The notes beneath the pieces were generated by a model. That model searched no databases. It had not been told where the DNA came from and saw only the letters and a list, made by a program, of their open reading frames with translations. The translations under genes were made by a program, and so were the position numbers. Below, piece after piece: positions 1 through 11,010 of a stretch of DNA of 64,000 nucleotides. The DNA is from Edolisoma coerulescens (lineage: Eukaryota; Chordata; Aves; Passeriformes; Campephagidae): contig VWZW01006278.1 of NCBI GenBank assembly GCA_013397115.1, positions 2,215,549 to 2,279,548 on the forward strand, given 5' to 3'. Numbering within the stretch: position 1 is the stretch's first letter; the number at the start of each line of letters is the position of its first letter.

Positions 1-884
1 GAGTCCCAGAAGGGCTGTCACTGAGATAAAGACCTCCAAAGAGCTTCAGCTCATGCTTCAGTAGGATGGTTTTGAGGTGTTACAGCCTCCTCTCATTCCT
101 CAGAAAGGCAAGGTCCCCTCCTATACCCCTCTTCATCCCTCCTCTGGCTGCGAGGCCAGCAGGGAGCATGAAAGGTGAGCAGAAGCCTGTCCCAGAGCCT
201 GCCACAAAACAAGATGGAAATTGAAGTGCTCCCTGCAGGGGAGGACTCGAATATCTTATCAGCATACTCTGTTTAGATGTCTAGTCTCATGATGGAGCAG
301 GAGGGAGAGATGAGCTTCTTTCCTTGCATTCTTGAGCAGACAGTGGAAGTATCTCCAGAGATGTGCTGGCATCCAGCCCACAGCCTGGAAAGTACAGACT
401 CAGCCAGGTTCAGGGAAGCACCTTCCTTCTCCTGGACCTAAGGAAAGAGCCTTGTTTGCAGCCCTGTATTCAGCTTGCCAAACACAAAAGCCAAATAAAA
501 ACAAACGAATCGATGAATCAAATCCTGACTGTCCGGAACCGGGCTGCCAGGAGACACACTCATCCTGCTCTTCTGGGAGATCAAATTCACTACACAGATC
601 AAAGAAAGAAGAGGAAAAGCCCTTCAAAAGTCAGGAAACAAAATCTCCTCAGCCTTCCTTTAAAGAAGGAAAGTTACTGGACTGCAGCCTAAAAGATCCA
701 GAGGAGAAAGCATCAAAGGGAAGCTCTTAGTCACACGTGGCTCTGTGAAAGGTGAGGTCTGCCAGGTACTAGATGTCCAGTTTGAACTGACAAACTTCAG
801 CTCCCAAAGAGCAGTCTCTTATCCTGCCTACAGGAGATCTACATCCCCTTTTCCTAGAAAAAATGAGACGATTAGAGTAACGGA
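1..884. other. flank with no supported gene
   Basis: No exon, RNA gene or repeat is supported here. A 132-codon frame on the plus strand (332-730) is lysine- and serine-rich, has no recognisable domain and overlaps a second open frame in another phase, so it reads as chance openness. The stretch lies just beyond the predicted cleavage site of the minus-strand exon that follows, so it would be the downstream flank of that gene. Confidence 0.5.
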
Positions 885-963
885 AAAAAGAAATTAAAAG
901 GCTTGCTGGGTTTATTCATAAATTCTTGGTAGTCTTGCAGAAAATGGAGGGCAGTTCACTTTC
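885..963 (-). terminator. 3' UTR and polyadenylation signal of the minus-strand exon
   Basis: Minus-strand AATAAA lies at 916-911, about 50 nt after the TAA. It is followed by a T-rich stretch, read 5'->3' on the minus strand, from about 898 to 870, which would serve as the downstream element. Spacing is normal for vertebrate cleavage about 15-25 nt after the hexamer. Confidence depends on the exon call it serves. Confidence 0.35.
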
Positions 964-1003
964 TTACTTCTTCTTCTTGATGCCCATTTCAGCTGTAGCC
1001 TGC
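964..1003 (-). CDS. candidate last coding segment of a minus-strand gene (partial)
   Basis: Read on the minus strand, a pyrimidine-biased stretch ends in TTTTAG (AG at 1005-1004). It opens a short frame whose first base completes a split codon. The residues are Q-A-T-A-E-M-G-I-K-K-K-K, followed by TAA at 966-964. A polylysine C-terminus with a very short 3' UTR (AATAAA about 50 nt after the stop) resembles compact, highly expressed housekeeping genes such as ribosomal protein genes, but the tail matches none that I recall, so no name is given. The preceding exon must end in phase 2. One possible donor (CAG|GTGACC) lies near 1768, but its frame has a stop and no convincing acceptor, so the upstream gene body is unresolved. 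Seen: acceptor, frame, stop and polyA signal. Inferred: that they form one real exon. It could be a chance alignment of weak signals. Confidence 0.35.
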
Positions 1004-3513
1004 CTAAAACAAAGGTGGTGAGGGTGGTCAGGCTGGTCTCTCCTTAGGAGAGTGGAAAAGAAATCCACCCTCGTTTGAGAATTGTGTGGCGAGTGGGCAT
1101 TGCAGGTTGAGGAGTAGGAAGATGTGCCAACTGCAGATAAGGCTGGAAGTTCAGAGCTTAAACTGAATCCCTTCTGTCAGCTGTTATTTTCTAGCATGGA
1201 GGTGACAGAGCAGTGTAGTAGACTGCCTAGGCAGTGGGGAGCACTGATAAGTTTCAGGAAGAAATGAAGCAGAATTATTTCAGGAATGTGTTAAATTTAG
1301 CTGTTTCTGCTTTTGGACAGAAAGAAAGAGATAACCTCATGTTCACCCTTCCACTTCTGCATGATTTTGTGACTGTCCAGGTATCAGGTTCCCACTGTTG
1401 GGCAGACACAAAGTGTGGAGCATGAGATGTTCTCTCAGAAATGCACTCCACTTTCTGTGGGAGCTCAGTTCTGAGGTAACCTGGTGGGTTGGGGAGATGA
1501 ACAAGAGGCACAGCAGGTTAAAGTGCAGGATCAGCAGCTGGCAGCGAAAATGATTCCATGTAAGTTTATCAGCTCGTGGTCAATGGGAAGAAGGGAGAAA
1601 GCAGCTCCCCCTCTCAGAAGAAAAGGAAAGGAGATGCAAAGGGGAAAGGTGTGAACAAATTGTACAGGGATTGGAAGCAGGGAGCACAGCTAGAAAGATG
1701 GCCCTTATATCTTTCAAATCTAGGAGCTGCAGGAGTACAGTGACCTCAACCATCTAGTTGGGTCACCTGTCCAAAGAACTCACAAACTCCAAGATGCTGT
1801 GTGTGGCTGCCCAAGGAGGACCACTCGTTCATAGGTAGCAACGTCTCAGCAGAGAAAACTTCAGGGCTCAGTATGGCAGGGTGCTTCAGTCTGTTATCTC
1901 TGTTATCTTAGTCTGGCTGACCCAGGGTGATTTCAGCACCTAACTGGGATTTCATGCAGTTTGTTTTAGTTTTGTATGAGGTTGTTTAGTGTTTAAAGGT
2001 TACCTGTGTTAAAAATTTTACTGTTGTATTGATTGACCGGTCTTTTCTTCCTTGTTGCTGAAGATGAGAATGAATTTAAAAAACATGTTCCCAACTCCCC
2101 CACCAATCTGGAGCACCCTTTGCTAGGGATAGCTGGCAGTTTTCTTCCAGCATTTTTTCCTCTGCTGCCATCTTGCTATGCACAAACATGCTCACAAGGC
2201 ATGGGCTTCTTCCAGGGTTGCATTATATGCTTGCAACTCACATTTGCTCACTGCTGTGTATTGCTGCCCGTGCAACTTCTGCTTCTGATATGTGTAGCAA
2301 GATTTTTAAAAATCCAGCAGTAACCAGTGTGATCTTCTTGAGCAAGGTATTTCTGCAGGGAAAGCAGGTCCGAGACCACAGGGGGATGCTCTGTGTTACT
2401 GTAGCCTAAGTGGGGTCTTGCCAGTGCTACCTCTGCTGCAGAGAGCAGAGCTGTGTTAGTAGACAGACCATTCATGTTCATCTGCTGGAAGGAGGTGTCC
2501 TTTGGGGGACTTCTACAAACCAATTCTGTGACAGCATCTGTTTCAGATTTGGTCCTTTTCTACCCTTTGAATAAGTGGAGGGTTCTTCACTGCCCCAGGT
2601 GCTTTCCACTAGGGTTAGTGTGTGTGATCCTGCCGAGGAGGATACATTGGCCCCACAAAGCATGTCTGGGATGCTGCTGTCAAATCTCCTCTGGCCCCTT
2701 TACTGTGTTTATTGGTATCCACATTCCTCCATTTTAGTGCTTTAGGAATTGTGGTGATAAACAACACCATAACAATGTCCCATGGGCACCTCTATCCCTG
2801 TACTGCAAGGTGCTGCTTGAGTACCTATGCTGTAGAGTATCTCCAGATGGGAGCTGGTTTTGGGGGCTGTACCCCAGCACAGGGTACCTCTGGAGGTCAT
2901 GGTCCAAGGAGGCAGGTGGGCAGCAGGCATGAAGTTCTGCCTCTCATCTTTCACTCTACCCACAGAGTGCTGGGAAGCACAAATTCTGTTGAGATTAAGT
3001 TATAATTTAAGGCAGTGAACATGTGCTCTGCTGGCAGCTATAAAGATTCAAATCATAAAGTTTTACAGTGGAATGGTTTCTGTAAAAGCATCGTTAGAAA
3101 GGCGGAATCGTGCCTTTAATTCTTACGACTTATGGGGCTGCCTGGTTTGTTTTGGTTTTAGTGGTGCTTAGTGTGACATGAGGTGGGGTCCCAACCCCAT
3201 CTTTCCATTTAAAGTCAGGCCTTTCTTCCCCAGGGCCCTGCTGTTCCAGTTCCTTGAGAAGGACTGGAGATGGTGCAGAGTTTTCTGTGTTCACCCCATC
3301 CATGTGAGTTTTGGGACCCCTAATGTGTGCAGAGCTTTTGAACTAGCAGGAAGGAAGATGGTCTGCATCATCAGGTGTGTGCTGCATAGTCGTGGTGTGG
3401 AGCCTGGGGAATGGGGATATGAGTATCTTGAGCATGTTGTATGTTCCCAGCTGAACTGTCAGTGTAAGGTTAGGTTTGGGTTAGCCAGCCTGAGGGCTGT
3501 GAGGCTGTTCAAA
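1004..3513. other. unannotated stretch (intron or intergenic)
   Basis: Mixed-composition DNA with no convincing exon, RNA or repeat. Short open frames occur in several phases without codon bias or domains. If the terminal exon at 964-1003 is real, at least part of this would be its intron. I could not place an upstream exon with compatible phase. Confidence 0.5.
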
Positions 3514-3690
3514 CATAGACTCATAGAAAGGTTGGGGTTGGAAGGCACCTTAAAGATCATCTAGTTCCAATCCTGCATGAGCAGGAACACCTTCCACTAG
3601 ACCAGGTTACTTAATGCCCTGTCCAGCCTGGCCTTTAACACTTCCAGGGATGGGGCATCCACAACTTCTCTGGAATATTCTTCCAGAGGA
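3514..3690 (-). mobile_element. CR1 LINE, 5'-truncated 3' tail
   Basis: The plus strand begins with CATAGACTCATAGAAAGG, the reverse complement of the CR1 3' terminal octamer repeat region. It continues with the characteristic 'ttggaaggcaccttaaagatc', 'accttccactagaccagg' and 'ggatggggcatccacaac' segments of sauropsid CR1 3' ends. The element therefore lies on the minus strand with its 3' end at 3514. Similarity fades after about 3680, giving a fragment of under 200 bp with no reverse transcriptase, as is typical of 5'-truncated CR1. The terminal octamer is mutated and the body diverged, so this is an old insertion. It is the only clear LINE in the window and a main reason for calling the host a bird. 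Confidence 0.9.
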
Positions 3691-3934
3691 CATTGGAAGC
3701 TTCCTTCTTCTTTCAGACTTTGAAAGTTAGGTAGACTTAGTCATGTCCCATAATAGTGGTTAGCATCCAAAAGGAGGCACCAACGCTTTGAGCTTTTGCA
3801 ACATGAAGGGTGATGTTCTCCACCTCTAATGCCTTTGCTCTGGTAGCACTGGAGTGGAGACCCAATTGCTTTCAGCAAGTGAGGGCTCCCAGGTCTGGAC
3901 TTTGGAAGTGGTCTGACGCAGATGGTGGAAATCT
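3691..3934. other. unannotated stretch after CR1
   Basis: May contain a little more badly decayed CR1 sequence just after 3690 (pyrimidine-rich 'cttccttcttctttcag'), but similarity is too weak to extend the element. Nothing else was recognised. Confidence 0.4.
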
Positions 3935-4110
3935 GCAGCTGCTGCGTGAAAGGCGAATGAATTAAATCATAATATGAATAATACAGTCAATACAGCAGCC
4001 ATGAGTTGTTTATTTTTATGTTAAATTCAATGCATTTTTGTCGCCCTCATATTTTTAGTGATCAATAGGCCAAAGATTTTCATATTAACAATACTCAGCT
4101 GCATTGTAGA
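3935..4110. promoter_or_regulatory. AT-rich putative conserved non-coding block
   Basis: The composition changes sharply to AT-rich, with TGAATTAAATCATAATATG near 3957 and several ATTAA/TAAT cores, then returns to ordinary GC-richer sequence in a G run near 4111. There is no open frame and no repeat signature. Texture and motif content resemble developmental enhancers, but conservation is untested. Confidence 0.25.
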
Positions 4111-5439
4111 AGCGGGGGGAAGTGGGAGGTTTTGGCAGCCAGATAGACATGTAAGGCTTTTGTCACCTCTTTGGGACATGTGGAAAGTAGTTTGAGATTA
4201 TGAATAAGCATCATAGATATATATATTTGCTGAAAAATCAGCAGTGAAATTGTTGGAGGTATTCCCATTTCAGTAGTTATCTCCAGCTCCCAGGTTTAGC
4301 ACCCCACTGGGGTGAGTTCACTCCGGCAGCCCTCACCGTGCAGTAATAGCAAGATGTTTACAGGAGAAGGAACACACCACTGGTGTGACTACACTTGGTT
4401 CGTCTTTCATTTTATTTATAAATTAAAGCACAGGGACTTATTCTTCATGAAAATTAAGGTCTTTGGTGCAGGTGGTGTGTGTAATATTTAGAGCTTTGAC
4501 CTTGTGTGCTGCTGAACTTTGCAGCTGGACCACTGGGTGAAACTGAGAGGGGAATTAAGCTCAGCTGTAAGTCAGCTGGGTTTGAAATGGGGGAGTTTTA
4601 CGGTCCCAAGTCTTGGGACTTTATGAGATTCTGGCAAAGAGCTCGAATAGGGGACATGGAGATAGGCATTTCCCAGCCTTCATCTGCAAAATGGAGGAGC
4701 AGACGGTTAGCTGAGGTGCTGTTGGTATCTTATGGATGGAAAGGAGGCATTTAATCTGTTTCACTGGGAGGTGGAAGTGACTTCCCAGCCTTGGCTGGCA
4801 GCTGGTGGCTGGCAGTATTGCCTTTAAAGCTGAGTGTCATGGGATTAAATTGAGTCCTGTGGCATTATGGCCAAGTCTTGTCCTGCTTTTGAATCGTGCC
4901 TTTGCCGAGCCCACAGATCAGCTCGGCTCAGGCTGTGTGGTGGCAGTAACCCAGCATTATTGAACCTGTCCTCCTCGCTCTCCCAGGCAGTCACACGTGC
5001 GTCTGGCCAGATTTGCAGGACTCAGCAATGGACAGCCCGGGCCCCACTTACTCAGAGGAGCAGATCGATAACAGAGGCGGGTGATAGATGAGGAGAGTTA
5101 GGGATGGATAATCTGCTGAATTTACATGACCCAGGGTGGTCCAGAGAAGGCTTGCAGCTTTGCTGGGAGACTTTCAATAGGAGACAGAAGTTGCCTTAGT
5201 TTCCAGCTGCTGACTGCATTTTAAAAAACATTGCAGGGTCTGTTTGGGTGGGTGGAGGAAGCTGCCAATTGTGAGCAGAAAATAAAGCGGCGTGTCCGCT
5301 CCTGCCTGCCGGGCTGCATCCCCCGGTCCTGCCCAGAGCAGCCGAGCCGGCACTGCGGGAAAGGGAGCATGCAGTGCCATGCACCCATCTGCCCGTGCCG
5401 TCAGGCTCCATCCCATGGTGGAGGTTCAGGAAAGAAGAA
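4111..5439. other. unannotated stretch
   Basis: No exon or RNA gene is supported. There is a short MIR-like scrap near 4672-4700 (CATCTGCAAAATGGAGG, resembling the MIR 'catctgtaaaatggg' segment), too short to call. Positions 5280-5420 are more GC- and CpG-rich than the surroundings but too small to call an island. Confidence 0.4.
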
Positions 5440-5545
5440 AATACTGCCAAGACGGGCAGGATGTGTTTTGAGATATTATTTAGATACCAGTTTAATACCT
5501 GTAATAAATTGGCAGTGCTGACTCACTTGGTAAGAAGCAGAGGGT
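5440..5545. promoter_or_regulatory. small AT-rich regulatory-like block
   Basis: An AT-rich patch (GATATTATTTAGATACC, then AATAAATTGG) sits between GC-rich DNA on the left and ordinary DNA on the right. It has no coding or repeat signature. This is a weak call from composition alone. Confidence 0.18.
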
Positions 5546-7984
5546 TTCAGGCCCAAAGCTCTGTGTTTCCAGTACCTGCTTAGCAAACACATCATAAAAA
5601 CAAGCACCAATAGGTAGAAAAGAGAAGCAAAAAGCTTTGCTTTTAGATAATAATAATATTAATAGAAAAGATCCCAGCTTTCCTGTCCCATTGATATTGG
5701 AGAGTGGAGTTTTAGGGCTTAATCCTGTAAGATACTGTTAAATGCCTTCTGCCATTACCACAGAGCATATGCCAGTGGCCAGCTTTTGGGGAGGAAACTT
5801 CCCTTGAATTGAGGCTGCCCTGTAACTGTTTACAGTGGTGTCTTCCTTTTGTCTTACTTCGTTTGATCTTTCACAGAAGCATCTGGTCTGGCCTTTGCTG
5901 AAGACACCACACTGGGCTGGAAGGACCACAGGTCACTTCTTCTACCCACAAGTGACATCTCTGGTGCCCATAAAACTATAACCTTCCTGCTGGCTGCAGT
6001 GTGCTGCTGACAAACCAGCAGTCTTTGATTTAAGTGGTTTAGCTTTTTCTGTAATGTGTCTATGTCATTTGGTTTCAGGTTCAGTTTTTGGCACTAAATA
6101 ATGTTTACAAAACCTCTGAAGGAAATAAAAAACCAAAACAAACAGTTATTTGAAATAAAAATGTGAATAAAAATGCCAGTTCTTTAAAAGGCAACCTTCC
6201 TCCTTTCCTTTCATCTGTTCACCTTGGAGCTCAGGCCTTTTATGCACAAAATGCTAAAAGATAAGGCACTGCAGAGCAACTGGAAGCAAAAGTGAGGACA
6301 GGAAAGCAGTTTTCAATATGCAGACTGATAAAGAGCCCAAATTCTGGGTACTAGAAAATAAAATAGATTTTCATGATTCATCCCAGTGCAACAATCACAG
6401 AAGTTTCTAAAAAAAAGGAGATTATTTTTAAAAAATACATATGATTTTAATCAAAGTATCTTTCTTTATTATTTTACTGAATTAGAACCCAGTCCTACAG
6501 TTAGATCTATTTCTGATGCATCTGATTGAGAATCATCTTACTCCCTCTGATATGAGGAGGCCTTTGCTGTCTGTAGAGTCTGTTCCTCTGTACATCCAGC
6601 TGCAGAGTTGATGTCTCGTGATGAAATGGTCCTCTTTTCTTGCAAATGCCCATCTGCAGGTAGAATTAACATTCTGGAGTCCAGGATCTTCTGGGGGGAG
6701 CAGTGCTGGAAAAAAAAGCAGGACACTAAGAACTGCCTTATGCAGAAGTGTATGGGGCTGACGTGGATGTAAAATTGCTCATCAGCTTTGTTCTCTTATT
6801 TTGCTGGATATTGTAAGTAACCAGAGGTAGACCATGGCTAAGGAGGAGTGGTTTTCATACCAAAGGTCAGACGCTGCCAGGAGGGCAGCAAGGTGTCTTC
6901 ACACCATGCAAAAATTGCTGTTCTAATGCAAAAGGACCTTAAAGGGACTGATTTTAAAGGCCANAGTAAATATGACGGAATGCTCAGGTTTTGGCCCTAA
7001 GTCAGGCTGGGAAGGGAGGCACTGAGCAGGGATGGCATGGGCTCATGGGCTGCAAGGAAGGCTGCAGCTATGGGAAGCTCTTGGCTGGAGGAGCCCTGCA
7101 GCTCTGTAAATCATCTTTTTGGGCAGCTTTGCTGGGTGCTACAGCACCCCAGTTGATTAAAAGTGACTGAAAGGAGCATCCCAGAGAGGGAAAACTATCT
7201 GTGCAGGTGTAGGGAGTTCACAGGAGAGCAGTGGTACCCAAGGGGTACTTGTATAATGGTCTTGGTAAAACATGTGCCCTCCAAACAAAGCACTTGTATT
7301 GCTACTCTCTATAGGCAAGGTCTGTACCTGAATTCTCCTCAGCACCTTTGGCTGCCCTGGCCTTCTTCCAAGGAAGCAGAAGGAGCATTGCTAGGAGCCT
7401 GGCATGAGGGTGTAAGCCCATACCTGTGAGCGTGGGCGCAGGGAGCAAGGGTAGCCCAGCAGTGGGAGATGTGCTCGTGCCATAGCAGACCAGTGCAGCA
7501 TTGGTGCTGGGGGCAGCTTCAAAGAGGAATGGGCTGCTCTACTGGACAAGTTGTATTTAAAGCAGAGAAGTCTTGAGAAGGCAAAACTTTATGTTTCAGA
7601 CAGTTCTGTGTAGCAGTGAAGAAGATGCTCTTGCACAGCTGGGTCTCTGTGCATGTTATGTATATATAGATTGGCATATATATCTGTATACAAACACAGC
7701 ATATGTGTCTTCCAAAAAAATCACAGGCATGGATGTATCTGGACACACACACACTCACCCAGAACAGGGCCTTTATACGTTTGTGTTTATTGAGTGGGCT
7801 TTATACAGGGCAAAGTTCCCTTTGCTTTCTGCTTCCTGACATTTCAGGGAGAAAAATGTCCTGCCATAGCCTCAGGAAAATAACCGAGTGAATAACTTAA
7901 AGGAGGAAAAAAATATCCAGGATTGCTCCAGTTAAGGAATTAGCCTGCCTTTCCTCTGCAATAAAGCTCCTCTCCCTCTCCCTG
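5546..7984. other. unannotated stretch with one ambiguous base
   Basis: Intergenic or intronic texture with AT-rich patches around 6100-6500 and no recognised element. A single N at 6964 is an unresolved base. A short CA-rich run occurs at 7743-7760 and a TATA/ATAT-rich patch at 7660-7690. No supported gene. Confidence 0.5.
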
Positions 7985-8345
7985 TCAGCCCTGGGCACCC
8001 TCCTTGCTCGAGTTTTAATTCTAGTCTCTAATCTCAGCCGCTCCTGTGATAAATTAATTGTAATGATAGAGGCCCCAGTTACGAGGTCTGCACCGTTTGC
8101 TTGTAATCTGAGCGACAGGTTTAGGGCCTGCTTTATTTAAGATGCGAGGGTAATTACATGGGAGTTAGCATATGCAGGCAGGGAGATATGATTCATTCTC
8201 CCAGCGACGGCCATGACACAGCTGTTTGTCGGATAAAATAGAGGAACCGTGTTGTTACAAAATGTTCCCCTTATTATACCTCATTAAAAACAAGGCTGCG
8301 ATAAGTCAGACCTGGCAATGAATAAAATGTATTGCCCCCTGTAAA
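7985..8345. promoter_or_regulatory. putative conserved enhancer-like block
   Basis: About 360 bp with many homeodomain cores (TTAATTG at 8054-8060, TAATTA at 8151-8156) and other short motifs, few dinucleotide repeats and no open frame. It ends abruptly where a pyrimidine-rich tract begins. The composition suggests a conserved developmental regulatory element. Decisive test: alignment with other vertebrates. Confidence 0.4.
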
Positions 8346-8394
8346 AGCTGATAGGAGAGAAAGAGGGTCTTCCGAGCAGGCTTGGGTCATTTAT

Positions 8395-8535
8395 TTATTT
8401 TTTGTTCTCTTTCATGCTCCCTCTTCTTTCTTTCCCTCTGGTTTTCTGCCTCGCGCTGGCTGCTGGAGGAAAGGAAAGGAATGTTTTCTCTTGCTTTCTC
8501 TTGCTTTCTTTTCTTCTTTCTTCCTTTCTTTGAAC
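8395..8535 (+). repeat. polypyrimidine tract (CTTT-rich)
   Basis: Strong plus-strand T/C bias built of TTTC/CTTT units, with local duplication of TCTTGCTTTC near 8490-8510. The long frames on either strand here are artefacts of the low-complexity sequence (K/R/E-rich on the minus strand, F/L/S-rich on the plus). Confidence 0.7.
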
Positions 8536-8751
8536 CTGCCTGTGCCCTCCCCTTCTGGGAGCGATCGCCGATAAGGCAGGGTCGGGCCAACGGCAATTAG
8601 CGAAGCCTTTGGCAGGGAACAAAAGGGGAGATTTGTTCCCATCGGCCTAACACGAGTTGTGCCTCTTCACCTTGCCTGAATGCAACAGGCTGAGAGGGAC
8701 GGCGAGCTCCCTCTCTAGCCCAGGGGCGGGGGCCTTTCCAGGCAGGTTATT

Positions 8752-8764
8752 AAAAAAAAAAAAA
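8752..8764 (+). repeat. A13 homopolymer
   Basis: Thirteen consecutive A residues followed by an A/T-rich stretch with T-rich runs to about 8835. It could be the decayed tail of a retroposed copy, but nothing upstream is recognisable as its body. Confidence 0.6.
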
Positions 8765-8858
8765 TTCAAAATAACATTAAAACTTTATTTTCAGGAGAGA
8801 ATTTTTTTTTCTTTTTCTTTCCCTTTCTTTTTAAATAACCCAAGAAATGTAAGATGAT

Positions 8859-9013
8859 TCTCTTTCCCTTTTATTCTGCAGGAAAACAGTGAAAGTTTAA
8901 ACAATAGAAGTCAAAAGTGGGGGAGAAGGCCACAAGTGACTCTGAGAGCCCAGCAGAGTGAGATGGATAGAAAGGGTCTCTCTCTGAACTGGCATGCCAG
9001 AGCAGAAGCATAA
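8859..9013 (+). other. strong splice-acceptor-like site followed by a 43-codon open frame
   Basis: A pyrimidine tract ends in TTCTGCAG (AG at 8880-8881). Translation from 8882 stays open for 43 codons to a TAA at 9011-9013. The peptide is polar and has no recognised domain, and no donor with matching openness is obvious before the stop. It could be an alternative or terminal exon, or a decoy acceptor; the latter are common. Confidence 0.15.
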
Positions 9014-9489
9014 ATCCGTCGCCTCTGAGAGTATTGGGGCGCGGGAGTTCAAAGGATGGCTTTCACTCTCTCACCAGTGCTTTTTTCTTTGTGCACACTT
9101 TAAGCTGTCAGACTTGGTGGGTTGCAAGCATTCCTGCTTATTTATTTATTATTTTGGTGTCCTAAGGATACAATGTTGACTTTTGTCTTAATTTTTTTTT
9201 TTTTTTTTTATTCTGGGGAAGATAGAGTAGTTTTAAAGTAGTAGGAGCAGTGAGAGGTCTTGCCCGCTCTGGAGGGCTGTCATTTGGGCGGGAGGCACCC
9301 ACCAACTTGAGCAGAGCTCGAGGCAGGCAGCTGTGGCCTTTTGCAGCTGTTTGTATGGGTTGCATTAAACCAAATGACGTGTGTCTGGGTTTTTCTAACT
9401 TTTTTTTTTTAAACCCTGATCAATACGTTCAGCTGCCTGATCTCAGACCATTTGCTTTTCTCTTGCGCATGTTGTTCTTTTCTTCCCAC
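9014..9489. other. unannotated stretch with T18 run
   Basis: Contains an 18-T homopolymer at 9192-9209 and another T-rich run near 9401-9410. No gene or recognisable element. Confidence 0.5.
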
Positions 9490-9700
9490 AATAGCTGAGA
9501 TGAATGAATAAGGCTGATTGATAGATTGGCTGGTTTATTTTTAACTTAAGCTATTGAGGGAGATTTGTAAAAGTATCATAATTTCTCTGGATGGATATTT
9601 AAGTTATAAACACCATAACATTTGGCTAACAAGATATTGAGCTGTGTTCGATTTAAAAATTAGATGCAATATCTTAGAAATAACTTAATTGAAGTACCAG
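9490..9700. promoter_or_regulatory. AT-rich putative conserved block
   Basis: Positions 9500-9695 are markedly AT-rich, with GCTGATTGATAGATTGG (PBX/MEIS-like TGATTGAT core), TTAACTTAAG and CTTAATTG. The flanks are ordinary. No coding or repeat signature was seen. Confidence 0.3.
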
Positions 9701-10889
9701 ACACAGCAAGTTAGTTCCTTTTTAGGTTTGTTCCCCTGGGAATGAGTCCTGTTTGTAAAAATGCATATCTGGTTTGCATTCAGAACACCATGTTTTTGGG
9801 AGGGTAAGTCATTGCTTGCCTGGGTTATTGGCCTCTGTGCTGTACCCCAGTCCTGTGCTGCCATGTGGCAGGTGGTGGGTGTTAGCAGTGGGCTCAGGAG
9901 TGACAGTGATAGCAGAAGGCATTGCAGTACCATGGGTGATCATCATGCTGTTAAACCAATGAGGGACTTAATGATTGTAGAGCTGGTGTCCTGGGCAAAG
10001 AAGAGCAGATTCCAGGGTGTAAGCTGTGTTGATGTCCCATTGCTGCTCACAGCTTCTCCCATGCCAGTCAAAGGAGGCACAGGTACTTCCAGGTCTTGCC
10101 TCTGTCTGGTGGTAGTACTGTAGTGGAAACAATGATTCCTGGGTTAGAGGCAGTATCAGCTCGTGGCAGTCATGGCAGTACTGGTACTGTGCACCTGCTG
10201 GGCTGTACCAGCCCATTTTAGCTGTAGGGAGATCAGTGCTGTGCACCCGTGAAGAGCCTGTTCACATCTCCTTGATCCAAGGACAGGGGCTACAATGCTG
10301 AGAAGGCCTCTCAAGGCAAAACATCCCAGGCCCCTGTACAAGAATCTACAGCATTGCCATGGATGGCAGTAGTGCTGCAAGTTTCAGGGTGAGACTGAAG
10401 GCTGATGTTGGAGTGTTGGGGAGAAGTCGAATGCAGCATAGGCAGCTCTTGGACAGTTTTTTCCAAATCCCTGTGTGAACCACACTTTCCCAGACTGGCT
10501 TGCTTGTCCCCTCACCTCCTCTTCCCACTTCTGTATTGATCCTCTGCACCAGTTCTCCTTTCTGAGTAGATCTTGTTTACAGAGATGTAATGAAGTGTCT
10601 TATTTCCAAATAAAATCCCAAACAAGCAGGAGTAATGGCTCACAGATTCGACCACTCCCACACTGGTAATTTACTAAAATTAAAACTTAGTTAAGCCAGG
10701 CTCTCTCAAAGGTTTTGCATAATTTAGTAGTCTGTCTTGGATAGCCACAGAGCTGTACAGGCAGGCAGCTGAGTCAGAAGCCAGGTCTGTCATCCAGATC
10801 TGGAGTCGGAGCTATTACTTGGCAGTTTGTACACCTATTTCTTCTTACTTGTAAGATCTTAGAGCAGCTTAAAGGAATGAGCTGGAATC
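9701..10889. other. unannotated stretch
   Basis: GC-moderate DNA with many CTG/CAG trinucleotides and no supported gene. Overlapping frames of 60-120 codons occur in several phases, none with a domain. Confidence 0.5.
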
Positions 10890-11010
10890 ACTGCCTCCCT
10901 TTTACTGAGGGGGAAAATGAGATCCAGAGAAAAGCATCAACTGTCCAGGCTGGTGCTGTGAGTAGTAGTAAAGAACCTGATGTCTGCACTCCCTCTTCCC
11001 TGTTCATGCA
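10890..11010 (-). mobile_element. decayed MIR-like SINE fragment
   Basis: The order 'cccttttactgaggggg', 'aaatgagatccagagaaaa', 'gctggtgctgtgag' follows the reverse complement of the MIR core (cattttacagatgagg, aaactgaggcacagagag, cacacagctagtaag). Divergence is high, so the call rests on colinearity of several short matches. Such remnants predate the amniote radiation and are known in bird genomes. Confidence 0.4.

Noticed and set aside
332..730. 132-codon plus-strand open frame, lysine/serine-rich
   Set aside because: No domain, a second open frame overlaps it in another phase, and there is no promoter, splice or polyA context for it.
1740..1840. Possible upstream coding exon of the minus-strand gene (donor CAG|GTGACC near 1768)
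   Set aside because: The phase fits, but a TGA lies in frame immediately upstream and no acceptor with a pyrimidine tract can open the exon after it.
4672..4700. MIR-like CATCTGCAAAATGGAGG
   Set aside because: A single short match without the rest of the element.
8382..8642. K/R/E-rich and F/L/S-rich frames
   Set aside because: Produced by the polypyrimidine tract.
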